Assembly: GCF_017876795.1 (NCBI RefSeq)
Contig: NZ_JAGIOR010000003.1
Span: forward strand, 248,001 to 312,000
Length of the DNA stretch: 64,000 bases
Direction of reading: 5' to 3'
Source of the DNA: Rhizobium leguminosarum
GTDB taxonomy: Bacteria; Pseudomonadota; Alphaproteobacteria; Rhizobiales; Rhizobiaceae
Shown here: piece after piece, positions 26,238 through 35,207 of the stretch
Numbering within the stretch: position 1 is the first letter of the stretch
Layout of the letters: the number at the start of each line of letters is the position of its first letter
Translations under genes and position numbers: made by a program
Notes under the pieces: model-generated
What the model was told of the DNA's origin: nothing
Database searches by the model: none
Seen by the model: only the letters and a program-made list of their open reading frames with translations

Positions 26238-26639
26238 TTGGCGCAACCCAACCCCGCTAAGGTCCGCTTTCAATTTATAACGCAACGCCCAAGGGATGAT
26301 GGTTGCGGCGTTTTTGTCTTGCAGATGCTGACGGGCAGACCCTACGGCCAACTTGCTAGCATGATCAATTGGGAAGCACAGACCAATCATTACACCACGT
26401 GGAAAGAACTAAGCTGCGTCCTGAGCGAGTTGGGGTGGCATATTGGCGAGGTACGCAAGGTGGAGAGCTGGAGTGACGTCATGGGGGTGGCGGTCGTCCA
26501 TGTCGAAGGAGACCACTTTATCCTGTATGACGCTGATAACGGCATTTTCTATGACCCAGGCCAATGGGAAGGTCCCGATCTCGATACCCAGCTTGTTCCT
26601 TTGAGCTATCTTCCTGTGCATTTGCCAGAAAGTGCATAA
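26238..26639 (+). CDS. Hypothetical protein, possible C39-like papain-fold domain
   Basis: A 133-residue orphan. It resembles a minimal C39-like cysteine-protease fold: DDGCGVFVLQMLTGR (cysteine near residue 23 followed by a helix), and later VVHVEGDHFILYDADNGIFYDPG, in which the histidine and aspartate could complete a triad. The start appears to be TTG at 26238 with GGAG nine bases upstream. There is no signal peptide and no toxin or transporter beside it, so a bacteriocin-processing role is not supported. It lies next to an AT-richer stretch, which suggests acquired DNA. The family assignment is tentative. Confidence 0.5.
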   Translation: MAQPNPAKVRFQFITQRPRDDGCGVFVLQMLTGRPYGQLASMINWEAQTNHYTTWKELSCVLSELGWHIGEVRKVESWSDVMGVAVVHVEGDHFILYDADNGIFYDPGQWEGPDLDTQLVPLSYLPVHLPESA

Positions 26640-26823
26640 ACCGCCGACGATCCTTGGATCATCCAGTGCCCGTTGATCTCTGCCGCCGCCATTCCTGAGG
26701 CTGGACACGACAGGCATCCGCCGAGGTCGGGGTGACTCGCATCTGTGACAGAATCGAGAGCCCAAGCCTGACCAAACTCAGGCTATCTGGATCCGCGCGC
26801 ATTCAGTGTCCGCGGAAACCTCC

Positions 26824-26908
26824 ATCATATGAGAAAATTGTGTTCGGTATAGCGCGAATGCTTCCTTGCTTGGCATTGCCGAAAGGCGATATATCCGATG
26901 ATATGAGA
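26824..26908. promoter_or_regulatory. Candidate GntR operators upstream of the first FCD regulator
   Basis: ATCATATGAGA occurs at 26824-26834 and a one-mismatch copy, ATGATATGAGA, at 26898-26908, just before the GntR start at 26926. The exact 11-mer recurs, inverted, at 30336-30346 between quiC and the transporter operon. A shared site in front of the regulator and of its likely targets is the usual layout for a local GntR repressor. Confidence 0.5.
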
Positions 26909-26925
26909 AATATAAGAGACTCGTG

Positions 26926-27594
26926 ATGCTCCAGCCTGTTGTAAACGAGACCATTGCCGAGAGCAGCTACCGGCGCATTCGGGCCGACATCATTTTCGGG
27001 CGGCTGGCGCCCGGACAAAAATTGAAGCTGGAAAGCCTGAAGGAGGCCTACGAGACCAGCATCAGTACACTCCGAGAGGTGCTTAACCGGCTCTCTTCCG
27101 AAGGGCTTGTTGTTGCCGAGGGGCAAAAGGGTTTCGAGGTTTCTCCGGTATCGGTTTCCGACCTCAAGGAGACGGCGGCGCTCAGGCTTCTGCTGGAAAT
27201 ACATGCGCTGGAGCAGTCGTTCATGCATGGCGACGTGGAGTGGGAGGCGCCGCTGGTGTCGGCCCACTACAAATTGGCGCGGATGGAACAGGTGATGGCA
27301 TCCGGCGACACCAGCAGGGCCGAGGACTGGAAGCGCTACGACTGGGAATTCCACCAGGCCTTGATAGCCGCCTGCGGATCGAAACTGCTGATGGAGACCC
27401 ACTCGGTGATCTTCGACCGATATCTGCGCTATCAGATGGTCGCCTTGTCCTATCGGGGCGATGTCGCAGCCAATGAACACCAGCAGCTTCTGGATGCGGC
27501 CCTGCGACGGGATGCGGAGACGGCCAAGCGGGTGCTTGTGTTGCATATCCAAGGCGGGGTCGAACATGCACTGGCCAAAGGGACGCTGAAATAG
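26926..27594 (+). CDS. GntR family regulator, FCD domain (first of two paralogues)
   Basis: A 222-residue FadR-type regulator. The winged helix occupies residues 10-75 (SYRRIRADIIFGRLAPGQKLKLESLKEAYETSISTLREVLNRLSSEGLV) and the all-helical FCD effector domain about 85-215, with the metal-site pattern DWEFHQALIAAC and a later histidine in HIQGG. ATG at 26926 was chosen; a GTG one codon earlier is possible. It lies next to the quinate/shikimate genes and their putative operators, so it probably responds to a pathway intermediate such as dehydroshikimate or protocatechuate; that is inference. The next gene is a paralogue. Confidence 0.88.
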   Translation: MLQPVVNETIAESSYRRIRADIIFGRLAPGQKLKLESLKEAYETSISTLREVLNRLSSEGLVVAEGQKGFEVSPVSVSDLKETAALRLLLEIHALEQSFMHGDVEWEAPLVSAHYKLARMEQVMASGDTSRAEDWKRYDWEFHQALIAACGSKLLMETHSVIFDRYLRYQMVALSYRGDVAANEHQQLLDAALRRDAETAKRVLVLHIQGGVEHALAKGTLK

Positions 27595-27664
27595 CAGTGA
27601 TGCCGATATCGCTTCGCGTCAGGTCCACCACATAGATTGCATCTCGGCGAAACCAGGAAAAGTC

Positions 27665-28339
27665 ATGCTCAAGCACGTCAACGACCCGGCTGAAACAGTA
27701 AGCGATGTCGTCTTTCGGCAGATCCGCGAGGATATCATATCAGGGATATTGCCGCCGGGGGCCAAGATCAAACTGGAGCAGGCAAAGGAGCGCTACTCGA
27801 TCGGCATTTCGTCGCTACGCGAAATTCTGAGCCGCCTGACCACGGAGAACCTCGTCATTGCCGAAGGGCAGCGTGGTTTTGAAGTCAGCCCTGCCTCGCG
27901 GCGGGAGCTGCTGGAGCTTGCCGACCTGAGGATCGTTCTTGAAACGCATGCGATCGGCCTTGCCTTTGCTGCGGGAAATCTCGAATGGGAGGGGCGGATC
28001 GTCGCTGCCCATCACCGGCTGGCTGCTGCCGAGCGCAAGTTGCTGGCAGGCGACGTCTCGCGCACGGTCGACTGGGTCCGGTACGATTGGGAGTTCCATC
28101 AGGCGATCGTCTCGGCCTGCAATTCAGCGACGCTGATGGCGACACTGTCGTCGGTGTTCGACCGCTTCCTTCGTTACCATATGCTGGCCGAAAGCTTTCG
28201 CGGAAAGCCTGTTGTCGATGACCACCGGCTGTTGTTCGAACTGTCCATTCAACGTGACGTCGCTGGCGCGACCGAGGTGGTCAGACGGCACGTTCAAAGC
28301 GGCGTAGAGCATGTGCTGAAGAGCGGCCGCATTCTCTGA
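27665..28339 (+). CDS. GntR family regulator, FCD domain (second paralogue)
   Basis: A 224-residue protein aligned over its whole length with the preceding regulator: VFRQIREDIISGILPPGAKIKLEQAKERYSIGISSLREILSRLTTENLVIAEGQRGFEVSP against the corresponding region, and RYDWEFHQAIVSACNS in the FCD domain. It begins at 27665 with AGGAAAAG upstream. The gene ends 2 bases from the convergent quiC stop. Tandem duplication followed by divergence is evident. The two may form heterodimers or sense different intermediates of the same pathway. Confidence 0.88.
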   Translation: MLKHVNDPAETVSDVVFRQIREDIISGILPPGAKIKLEQAKERYSIGISSLREILSRLTTENLVIAEGQRGFEVSPASRRELLELADLRIVLETHAIGLAFAAGNLEWEGRIVAAHHRLAAAERKLLAGDVSRTVDWVRYDWEFHQAIVSACNSATLMATLSSVFDRFLRYHMLAESFRGKPVVDDHRLLFELSIQRDVAGATEVVRRHVQSGVEHVLKSGRIL

Positions 28340-28340
28340 C

Positions 28341-30236
28341 TTAATAAACGTCTTTCGGAATTCCTTCCGGACGCATCTGTCTTTTCAGCGCGGCGATCCT
28401 AAAAATTGCGTTCGGGGCGCCATATCCGCGGTAGCCGCGGCGCTCGACGATCTCGAAAAAGAAACCCTCTCCATAGGTGCCGCTATAGAGCTGGAAATAT
28501 TCGCCATGCTCGTCTCGGTCATAGAGGATGTTTTCTGCCTTCAGCCGCTCGGTCATGACAGGATCGAGCCCGAAGCGGGCTTCGACGTCGTCGTAATAGT
28601 TCGGCGAAATGTGCAAGGACCTGAAGCCGCAGCCACGAAGTTTTTCGGCGGTTGCGAAGATGTCGTCGGTCGAAAACGCTAGGTGCTGAATACCGGATCC
28701 GAACTTTTCGGCAATGAAATGTCCGGCCAGGGTGCGGCGATTTTCGGCTCCGTTCATGGTGATGCGCAGCGCGCCCGACTGGTTCTCGACGACTTGACTG
28801 CGCACCACCCCGGCGGGATCGATGATGTCGACCATCGGAGTCTTATGGGTCTCGAAGATCGACGTGTAGAACAGCAGCCAGGTGAGCATCTCATCATAGC
28901 CGACCGTCTGGGCGACGTGATCGACGCGAAAAAGGCCGGCGTCCGCCGTCTGGGCGTCGTCGGTGGCCGGCCGGAAGTCGATTTCGGAAAAGCGGCCCAA
29001 GGCGCTCTTGTCGTCGATCAGATAGACGATGCCGCCGCCCACTCCCCGAATGGCCGGCAGCTCAAGCTCGCCCGCCGCGACCGGCTGGCTGAATGCCTCG
29101 GCATCCAGGGCAAGGGCGCGTGCATACGCCTTTGCCGCATCGTCGACGACCAAGGCGATCGCATAGGCAAACGTGCCATGCACAGCGTAGGCGGCATTGG
29201 CAAATCCTGCCTGATCGACATTGATGAGGATCCGGATCTCGCCCTGCTCGAACAGAGAGACTTTCTTGGTGCGGTGGACGGCGGTCTGTTTGAAGCCGAG
29301 GGTGCGCAGCAAAGCCACCAGCTCGACTTCATCGTCCTCGTCCGTGGCAAACTCCACGAAGCCGACACCTTTCACGGCAGCCCGTTCCGGCATCGCCGCC
29401 CCGGTCATGCTGCCGGTGCCGAGATCGCGGCGCACCTGATCGCCGAGATAGATCAGCGAGCGGTGGCCATCGGCAGCGATTGCCCGCGACAGGCCGCCTC
29501 GAAACTGGTCGTTGAAAATCTCCAGGGAGAAATACCCGTCATAACCCGTAGCGGCGACGGCTTCGGTAAACGCCGTGACAGGAAGATCGCCTTCTCCAGG
29601 CATATTTCGGAAGTGGCGGCTCCAATAGAGCAGGTCCATGTCGATCAGCGGCGCATCGGCAAGCTGGACGATGAAGATCTTTTCTTTGGGAATCGAGCGT
29701 ATCGAATTGACGTCAATCTTGCGTGACAAGGTGTGGAAGCTGTCAAGGATGAGGCCGACATTCGGATGATCGGCGCGCCGCACGATCTCCCAGGCGTCGC
29801 GGTGATCGCTGATATGGCGACCCCAGGCGAGCGCCTCGTAGCCTACCCTCAGCCCGCGCCGTGCGGCACGCTCGCCGAGTTCCCGGAAATCCTCAGCCGC
29901 CCGGTCGATGCCGCCGATGGCGGCCGGCGAGACGTTTGAGCAGACGAGCACCAGATCCGTTCCAAGCTGCTGCATTACGTCGAACTTCCGTTCGGCGCGA
30001 TCGAAGGTGCGGCTTCTAAGCGGCTCCGGCATGCCCTCGAAATCACGAAACGGCTGAAACAGCGTGATCTCCAGGCCATGGTCGCGCACGAGTTTTCCGA
30101 CATCGGCCGGGCTTCCGTCGAATGCCAGGAAGTCATTTTCGAAAATCTCGACGCCGTCGAACCCGGCTCGGGCGATTGCCTCGAGCTTTTCCGGCAGTTC
30201 ACCGCTGATCGTCACAGTCGCAATCGAGGTCTTCAT
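28341..30236 (-). CDS. quiC: 3-dehydroshikimate dehydratase, two-domain (QuiC type)
   Basis: A 631-residue cytoplasmic enzyme that converts 3-dehydroshikimate to protocatechuate. Residues 1-280 form a xylose-isomerase-like TIM barrel (FDGVEIFENDF, GYEALAWGRHISDH, NVGLILDSFHTLSR, FIVQLADAPL, GYDGYFSLEIFNDQFRGG) carrying the metal ligands. Residues 290-625 are a 4-hydroxyphenylpyruvate-dioxygenase-like double VOC domain (VDHVAQTV, GIQHLAFSTDDI, FFFEIVERRGYRGYGAPN). This fusion is the known bacterial quinate-pathway form; annotation pipelines often label it HPPD. The start at 30236 has AAGGG at the right distance. It is divergent from the transporter operon. Confidence 0.9.
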   Translation of the reverse strand: MKTSIATVTISGELPEKLEAIARAGFDGVEIFENDFLAFDGSPADVGKLVRDHGLEITLFQPFRDFEGMPEPLRSRTFDRAERKFDVMQQLGTDLVLVCSNVSPAAIGGIDRAAEDFRELGERAARRGLRVGYEALAWGRHISDHRDAWEIVRRADHPNVGLILDSFHTLSRKIDVNSIRSIPKEKIFIVQLADAPLIDMDLLYWSRHFRNMPGEGDLPVTAFTEAVAATGYDGYFSLEIFNDQFRGGLSRAIAADGHRSLIYLGDQVRRDLGTGSMTGAAMPERAAVKGVGFVEFATDEDDEVELVALLRTLGFKQTAVHRTKKVSLFEQGEIRILINVDQAGFANAAYAVHGTFAYAIALVVDDAAKAYARALALDAEAFSQPVAAGELELPAIRGVGGGIVYLIDDKSALGRFSEIDFRPATDDAQTADAGLFRVDHVAQTVGYDEMLTWLLFYTSIFETHKTPMVDIIDPAGVVRSQVVENQSGALRITMNGAENRRTLAGHFIAEKFGSGIQHLAFSTDDIFATAEKLRGCGFRSLHISPNYYDDVEARFGLDPVMTERLKAENILYDRDEHGEYFQLYSGTYGEGFFFEIVERRGYRGYGAPNAIFRIAALKRQMRPEGIPKDVY

Positions 30237-30335
30237 ATCGAACCCTTTCGGCATTCACCGCAAGCCGCGAAAACTCGCTCTCACCTATTATTGCAAATCT
30301 CGTGAGGAATTAAAATAGATTGAGGCATTATAAAA

Positions 30336-30346
30336 TCTCATATGAT
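30336..30346. promoter_or_regulatory. Candidate operator between quiC and transporter operon
   Basis: TCTCATATGAT is the exact reverse complement of ATCATATGAGA found upstream of the first GntR gene (26824-26834). It sits between the divergent quiC and substrate-binding-protein genes, about 100 bases from each start, in an AT-rich stretch that should contain both promoters. Confidence 0.5.
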
Positions 30347-30455
30347 TTTGAAAAACTCTGTTGATTTAGTCGCCCGTCTCTGGCAATCATTCCTCCCACA
30401 GTCAAAAGGTGAGGTGGCTGTCCGGTCGAACGACCGCCAAAGAGGAGGAAACATA

Positions 30456-31286
30456 ATGTTCAAGTCTATGCTGACGCGCCGAAACGCCATGCTCGGAGCC
30501 GCGGCCCTGGTGGCTGCCGTCACCCTGGCGCAGCCGGCCGCCGCGATCACGCCGGATGAAATCAAGGCTCGCGGTAAGATCATCGTCGGAATTCAGGGTG
30601 ACAACCCGCCTTGGGGTTTTGTGACCAGCGGCGGCACACAGGACGGCCTCGACGCCGACATCGCAACGCTGTTCGCCAAGGAATTGGGCGTTTCCGTCGA
30701 GTTCGTGCCGCTTGAAGTCAACAACCGCATTCCGGCACTGACGGCCGGCCGCGTCGACGTTCTGTTTGCAACCATGGCAATGCTGCCGGATCGCGCAAAG
30801 GCCGTGCAGTTCAGCAAGCCCTATGTTGCCAATGCCATCGTTTTGATCGGGCCTAAATCGGCAGAGATCAAGACCAATGCCGACATGGCCAAATTCAGCG
30901 TCGGCGTCGCCAAGGGTGCAGCGCAGGACACGCAGGTGACGAAGAACGCGCCGGAAGGCACGACGATCCGGCGCTATGACGGAGACGCTGCGAGCGTCCA
31001 GTCCCTCGTTTCCGGCCAGGTCGATACGCTGGGCGGTAACATCTTCTACATGGACCGCGTCGAGAAGGCCCGTCCGGGCGAATTCGAAAACAAGCTTGAA
31101 TTCCAGAAACTCTACAACGGCGCTTGCACGCGTCTCGGCGAGAAGGAAATCAATGCGGCGCTGAATACCTTCATCGACAAGATCAAGGCAAATGGCGAGC
31201 TCAAGACCGTCTACGACAAGTGGATGAAGGTCCCGGTCCCGCAATTCCCGGAAAAGCTGGAAGGCATTCCGTTTGCGGTGAACTGA
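30456..31286 (+). CDS. ABC transporter substrate-binding protein, amino-acid (family 3) type
   Basis: A 276-residue periplasmic receptor. The signal region reads MFKSMLTRRNAMLGAAALVAAVTLAQPAAA, with a possible twin-arginine pair. The mature part has the family 3 pattern IIVGIQGDNPPWGFV, DGLDADIATLFAKELG and VDVLFATMAMLPDRAKAVQFSKPY. The start is fixed by a strong AGAGGAGGAAA site; the open frame before it is non-coding. It heads an operon with aroQ, two permeases, an ATPase and two dehydrogenases, so quinate, shikimate or a related hydroaromatic acid is a more likely ligand than an amino acid. That specificity is inferred from context. Confidence 0.88.
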   Translation: MFKSMLTRRNAMLGAAALVAAVTLAQPAAAITPDEIKARGKIIVGIQGDNPPWGFVTSGGTQDGLDADIATLFAKELGVSVEFVPLEVNNRIPALTAGRVDVLFATMAMLPDRAKAVQFSKPYVANAIVLIGPKSAEIKTNADMAKFSVGVAKGAAQDTQVTKNAPEGTTIRRYDGDAASVQSLVSGQVDTLGGNIFYMDRVEKARPGEFENKLEFQKLYNGACTRLGEKEINAALNTFIDKIKANGELKTVYDKWMKVPVPQFPEKLEGIPFAVN

Positions 31287-31508
31287 GCCAACGGTAAAGG
31301 CGGGACGAGGTCCGGCCTTCTGGCTGGTGACAAGGCCCGCCAACCGCTCTTCCGGCATGCTCGGGCTTGTCCCGGGCATCTTCGGCGGCAGATCCTCGGC
31401 ACAAGGCCGAGGATGACGTCTAGCGAGACGAAGCCCCTCACCAAACAAGGCGGGCATGCCGATGCCCGTCAACGCAACCGGCATGCCCAAGGCCCTGAGG
31501 TGCGCGAC

Positions 31509-31958
31509 ATGACCAGAACCATCTTTGTGCTCAACGGACCGAACCTGAACCTGCTGGGTGAGCGCGAGCCTGCCATCTATGGCTCGACGACGCTGGCCGA
31601 TATCAGAGACAAGTGCCTCGTTAAGGCTGGGAGTCTCGGCTTTGCCATCGACTTCCGCCAGACCAATTTCGAGGGCGAGTTGGTGGAAAGCGTGCACCAG
31701 GCCCGCAAACTGGCCTGCGGCATCATTGTCAATCCTGCCGGCTATACCTTCACATCAATCGCCCTTCTCGATGCGCTGAAGATGTTCGACCCGCCGAAGA
31801 TCGAGCTGCACATCTCGAATGTTCATGCGCGCGAAAGCATCTACCACAATTCGCTGATCTCGCGCGTCGCCACGGCGATCATGATTGGCTTTGGCGCTCG
31901 CGGTTATGAGCTCGCAATAGAAGCTATGGCCGACATGGTGGGAGCAGCGAAGGCATGA
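31509..31958 (+). CDS. aroQ: Type II 3-dehydroquinate dehydratase
   Basis: A 149-residue enzyme that dehydrates 3-dehydroquinate to 3-dehydroshikimate. It has the type II signatures LNGPNLNLLGEREPAIYG (arginine and catalytic tyrosine in the lid region) and ELHISNVHARESIYHNSLIS with the catalytic histidine. Type II enzymes are dodecamers in the cytoplasm. Because it lies inside a catabolic operon (4-base overlap with the permease), it is probably the quinate-degrading isozyme and not the housekeeping aromatic biosynthesis copy. The start at 31509 was chosen because upstream sequence in the frame is non-conserved. Confidence 0.93.
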   Translation: MTRTIFVLNGPNLNLLGEREPAIYGSTTLADIRDKCLVKAGSLGFAIDFRQTNFEGELVESVHQARKLACGIIVNPAGYTFTSIALLDALKMFDPPKIELHISNVHARESIYHNSLISRVATAIMIGFGARGYELAIEAMADMVGAAKA

Positions 31959-32623
31959 ATTATAAGTTGGATTTCACCCCGGTTATCGATGGGCTGCCGA
32001 GCCTTCTGCTCGGATGTCTCGGGACATTCCTGCTTGCCATTTGTGGGATGCTGCTGGCGATCGTCATCGGAATTGGCGGAGTTGCCTTGCGCGACTCTCC
32101 TCTGAAGCCGGTACGGTGGCTGGTCATCGCCTTCGTCGAATTGATCCGCAACACCCCGTTCCTGGTCCAGATCTTTTTCATCTACTTCGCGCTTCCGCTC
32201 ACCGGCATCAGGCTGGATCCGACGCCGACCGCGATCATCGCGCTCGGCATCAATGGCGGCGCCTATGCAATCGAGATCATTCGCGGCGGCGTCCAGTCGA
32301 TCCCGAAGGGGCAGATGGAAGCCGGCCTGGCGCTTGGCCTGCACAAGGCGCAGGTCTTCCGGCTGATCATCCTCAAGCCGGCGTTGCGGGCGATCTATCC
32401 GTCTCTGACCAGCCAGTTCGTGCTGTTGACGCTGACCACCAGCATTGCCTCGGCGATCTCGGCCTACGAGCTGACCTCCGTCTCCCAGCGGATCGAATCG
32501 GAGAGCTTTCGGAGCTTCGAAGTCTACTTCACCGTCACGGTTTTCTATTTCGTGATTTCCTGGCTGATGATGCGCCTGTTTGCGCTGTTTTCGGCCCGCT
32601 ACTTCAAATATCCGGTCAAGTAG
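31955..32623 (+). CDS. Amino-acid-type ABC transporter permease (1 of 2)
   Basis: A 222-residue inner-membrane protein of the HisM/GlnP family with about five helices. The family N-terminal segment RWLVIAFVELIRNTPFLVQIFFIYFALP and the coupling loop GGAYAIEIIRGGVQSIPKGQMEAGLALGL (EAA motif) are present. It would form the channel with the second permease. The start overlaps the aroQ stop by 4 bases. Confidence 0.9.
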   Translation: MNYKLDFTPVIDGLPSLLLGCLGTFLLAICGMLLAIVIGIGGVALRDSPLKPVRWLVIAFVELIRNTPFLVQIFFIYFALPLTGIRLDPTPTAIIALGINGGAYAIEIIRGGVQSIPKGQMEAGLALGLHKAQVFRLIILKPALRAIYPSLTSQFVLLTLTTSIASAISAYELTSVSQRIESESFRSFEVYFTVTVFYFVISWLMMRLFALFSARYFKYPVK

Positions 32624-32633
32624 GAGGCATTCC

Positions 32634-33275
32634 ATGGGTCACGACGAGTTCGTCTTCCTCCTGATCGGCCTGAAATGGACCGTGGTTCTGTCCGCCGTCG
32701 GCTTCGTCTGCGGCTGCATTGCCGGTCTCGGCGTCGCTTTGGCCCGCGTCTCGGGCAACCCGCTGTTGGAACGCCTGACCGCCGGCTATATCGCCGTCTT
32801 CCAGGGAACGCCGCTTCTGATGCAGCTTTTCGTGACCTATTACGGCCTCGCTCTGGTCGGGCTGATGCTCGATGCCTGGGTGGCCGTCGCCATCGGACTG
32901 ACGCTGCATGCCAGTGCCTATCTCGGCGAGATCTGGCGAGGCTCGATTGAAGCGGTTCCGCGCGGCCAGACGGAAGCGGCAAAGGCGCTCAGCCTCCGTT
33001 ACATCTCCCGCATGAAGGATGTCATCCTGCCGCAGGCGCTGCGCATCTCGCTGCCTGCCACGGTCGGCTTCCTCGTGCAGTTGATCAAAGGCACCTCTCT
33101 TGCCTCGATCGTCGGCTTCACCGAGCTGACCCGCGCCGGCAACATCATCTCCAACCAGATCTTCCAACCGCTGACTGTCTTCGGCGTCGTCGGCATCTTG
33201 TACTTCCTGATGTGCTGCCCGCTGACGATTCTCGGCGCCCGCCTCGAGCGAAAGTTTGCCGCCTCTGCGCGCTGA
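32634..33275 (+). CDS. Amino-acid-type ABC transporter permease (2 of 2)
   Basis: A 213-residue partner permease. It shows the same family pattern: [21 protein letters not shown] and the EAA loop [38 protein letters not shown] site lies 6 bases before ATG 32634, overlapping the stop of the previous gene. It heterodimerises with the preceding permease, and the ATPase follows 55 bases on. Confidence 0.9.
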   Translation: MGHDEFVFLLIGLKWTVVLSAVGFVCGCIAGLGVALARVSGNPLLERLTAGYIAVFQGTPLLMQLFVTYYGLALVGLMLDAWVAVAIGLTLHASAYLGEIWRGSIEAVPRGQTEAAKALSLRYISRMKDVILPQALRISLPATVGFLVQLIKGTSLASIVGFTELTRAGNIISNQIFQPLTVFGVVGILYFLMCCPLTILGARLERKFAASAR

Positions 33276-33330
33276 TCCGAATCCCTTGTTCCTCGATGCG
33301 GCCTTGCCCGCCAATCCCGGAGTTCTACCG

Positions 33331-34095
33331 ATGACCAGTCCCATGCTCGCCCAGGCCGCAGAAACCATGATCTCCATGGCGCAGGTGGAAAAGTGGTACG
33401 GCTCGTTTCAAGCCCTTCGCGATATCAACATGACGGTTCGCAGCGGCGAGAGGATCGTTCTATGCGGGCCTTCCGGCAGCGGTAAGTCGACGCTCATTCG
33501 TTGCATCAACCACCTCGAGACCTACCACAAGGGTGAAATCCGGGTTGGTGGCATCGTTCTGAGCGACCAGGCCAAGACCATCGATGCGATCCGCCGCGAA
33601 GTTGGCATGGTCTTCCAGCAGTTCAACCTGTTTCCGCATCTGACCGTGCTGCAGAACTGCATGCTGGCGCCGATGAAGGCGATCGGCGTCGGCAGGGCGG
33701 AAGCCGAGGAACGGGCACGCGGGCTGCTCGAGCGGGTCAAGATCCTGGAGCAGGCCGACAAATACCCGGTCCAGCTCTCAGGCGGCCAGCAGCAACGCGT
33801 GGCCATTGCCCGGGCGCTCTGCATGCGCCCGAAAGTGATGTTGTTCGATGAGCCGACGTCAGCGCTCGACCCGGAGATGGTCAAAGAGGTGCTGGATACG
33901 ATGATCGCGCTGGCCGATGAGGGCATGACGATGATCTGCGTCACCCACGAGATGGGCTTTGCCCGCCAGGTCGCCGATCGGGTGATCTTCATGGCCAGCG
34001 GCGCGATCGTCGAGGAAGCCCCACCCGCCGAATTCTTCACCAACCCGCAGCACGAGCGCACACGGAAATTTCTCGGAGAAATCCTGCGGAAGTAG
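33331..34095 (+). CDS. Amino-acid-type ABC transporter ATP-binding protein
   Basis: A 254-residue GlnQ/HisP-type ATPase. Walker A is [13 protein letters not shown], the Q-loop region [17 protein letters not shown], signature [15 protein letters not shown], Walker [17 protein letters not shown], and the switch histidine lies in [10 protein letters not shown]. It completes a four-component importer with the receptor and two permeases. The start at 33331 gives a 10-residue extension before the family start; [12 protein letters not shown] is an alternative. Confidence 0.92.
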   Translation: MTSPMLAQAAETMISMAQVEKWYGSFQALRDINMTVRSGERIVLCGPSGSGKSTLIRCINHLETYHKGEIRVGGIVLSDQAKTIDAIRREVGMVFQQFNLFPHLTVLQNCMLAPMKAIGVGRAEAEERARGLLERVKILEQADKYPVQLSGGQQQRVAIARALCMRPKVMLFDEPTSALDPEMVKEVLDTMIALADEGMTMICVTHEMGFARQVADRVIFMASGAIVEEAPPAEFFTNPQHERTRKFLGEILRK

Positions 34096-34135
34096 GGGTG
34101 AAGGCCGATACGTCATCAAATTCTGGGAGCCGATG

Positions 34136-35203
34136 ATGAAGCCGCTGGAGATTGCAGTCATGGGAGCCGGCCTGATCGGCAGACGCCATGCCGAGCGCGT
34201 CATGTCCGAACCAGGAACCGTTCTCTCCGCCGTGGTCGATCCGTCTTCCACTGGTCGCGACTTTGCCAGCAATGCCGGCATCCGGTGGTATGCGAAATTT
34301 GAGGATATCCGTGCCGAGGACAGGCCTGACGGCGTCATCGTGGCAACGCCGAACCAGCTTCACGTTAAGAACGGAATTGAGGTTGTCGCCGCGGGCATCC
34401 CTGTTCTCGTCGAAAAACCGATCGCCGACGATGTCGATGCTGCCGCGGCGCTGGTTGCGGCCGGCGAGAGGGCAGGGATCCCGATCCTGGTCGGCCATCA
34501 CCGACGCTACAACCCGATGATCCAGGCGGCCAAACAGATCGTCGATGGCGGCAGGCTTGGCCGGATCATCGTGGTACACGGCAGCTTCTGGGTCGCCAAG
34601 CCTGACGACTATTTCGACATTCCCTGGCGGCGGGAGGCGGGCGCCGGCCCGATCTTCGTCAACCTGATCCACGATGTCGACCTCTTCCGATTTCTGTTCG
34701 GCGAGGTCGATGCCGTCCAGGCGATGGAATCGCACGCCGTGCGCCACCACGCCGTCGAGGATACGGCCGTCGTCTCGTTGCGTTTCGCAAACGGCGTTCT
34801 CGCCACACTCAATGGCAGCGATGCCGTGGCCGCGCCCTGGAGCTGGGAGGCGACCACCGGCGAAAACCCTGCCTTTCCTAGCTACACCAGCCATTGTTAC
34901 CAGATCGGCGGCACCAAGGGTTCGCTCGCAATTCCCGATCTGACGCTCTGGACAGCGACGTCGAAGCCGAATTGGCTGGAGCCGCTTGCCGAGCAGCGGG
35001 TGCCGTTTGAAGCAGCCGATCCGCTTTGCCTGCAGCTCCGACATTTTTGCGACGTCATTCGTGGCCATGCCGCGCCCCTCGTGAGCGGGCGAGAGGGCCT
35101 CGCGACCCTCAGGGTCGTCGAAGCGATCAAGAGATCGGCACGCTCGGGGCAGATGGTCCGCCTCTCCGACGGCGGCGCCTTTTCCGATCCGCAGAAAGTC
35201 TAA
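34136..35203 (+). CDS. Gfo/Idh/MocA family dehydrogenase
   Basis: A 355-residue NAD(P)-dependent oxidoreductase. Its Rossmann motif is VMGAGLIGRRHAERV, the catalytic lysine lies in LVEKPIAD, and HDVDLFRFLFGEV is the C-terminal domain's conserved acid/histidine helix. Family members oxidise or epimerise cyclic polyols, inositols and sugars. Next to aroQ, quiC and an AroE-like gene it is a candidate for oxidising the hydroxyl of quinate, shikimate or a related cyclitol. That role is inferred from context. The second of two tandem ATG codons was taken because it is better spaced from GGGAG. Confidence 0.85.
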   Translation: MKPLEIAVMGAGLIGRRHAERVMSEPGTVLSAVVDPSSTGRDFASNAGIRWYAKFEDIRAEDRPDGVIVATPNQLHVKNGIEVVAAGIPVLVEKPIADDVDAAAALVAAGERAGIPILVGHHRRYNPMIQAAKQIVDGGRLGRIIVVHGSFWVAKPDDYFDIPWRREAGAGPIFVNLIHDVDLFRFLFGEVDAVQAMESHAVRHHAVEDTAVVSLRFANGVLATLNGSDAVAAPWSWEATTGENPAFPSYTSHCYQIGGTKGSLAIPDLTLWTATSKPNWLEPLAEQRVPFEAADPLCLQLRHFCDVIRGHAAPLVSGREGLATLRVVEAIKRSARSGQMVRLSDGGAFSDPQKV

Positions 35204-35207
35204 CCAC

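Noticed and set aside
26238..26639. Bacteriocin leader peptidase
   Set aside because: There is no ABC exporter, leader-peptide gene or double-glycine motif nearby; only a loose C39-like pattern is visible.
28341..30236. 4-hydroxyphenylpyruvate dioxygenase
   Set aside because: The C-terminal half has that fold, but the N-terminal TIM barrel and pathway context identify the two-domain 3-dehydroshikimate dehydratase.
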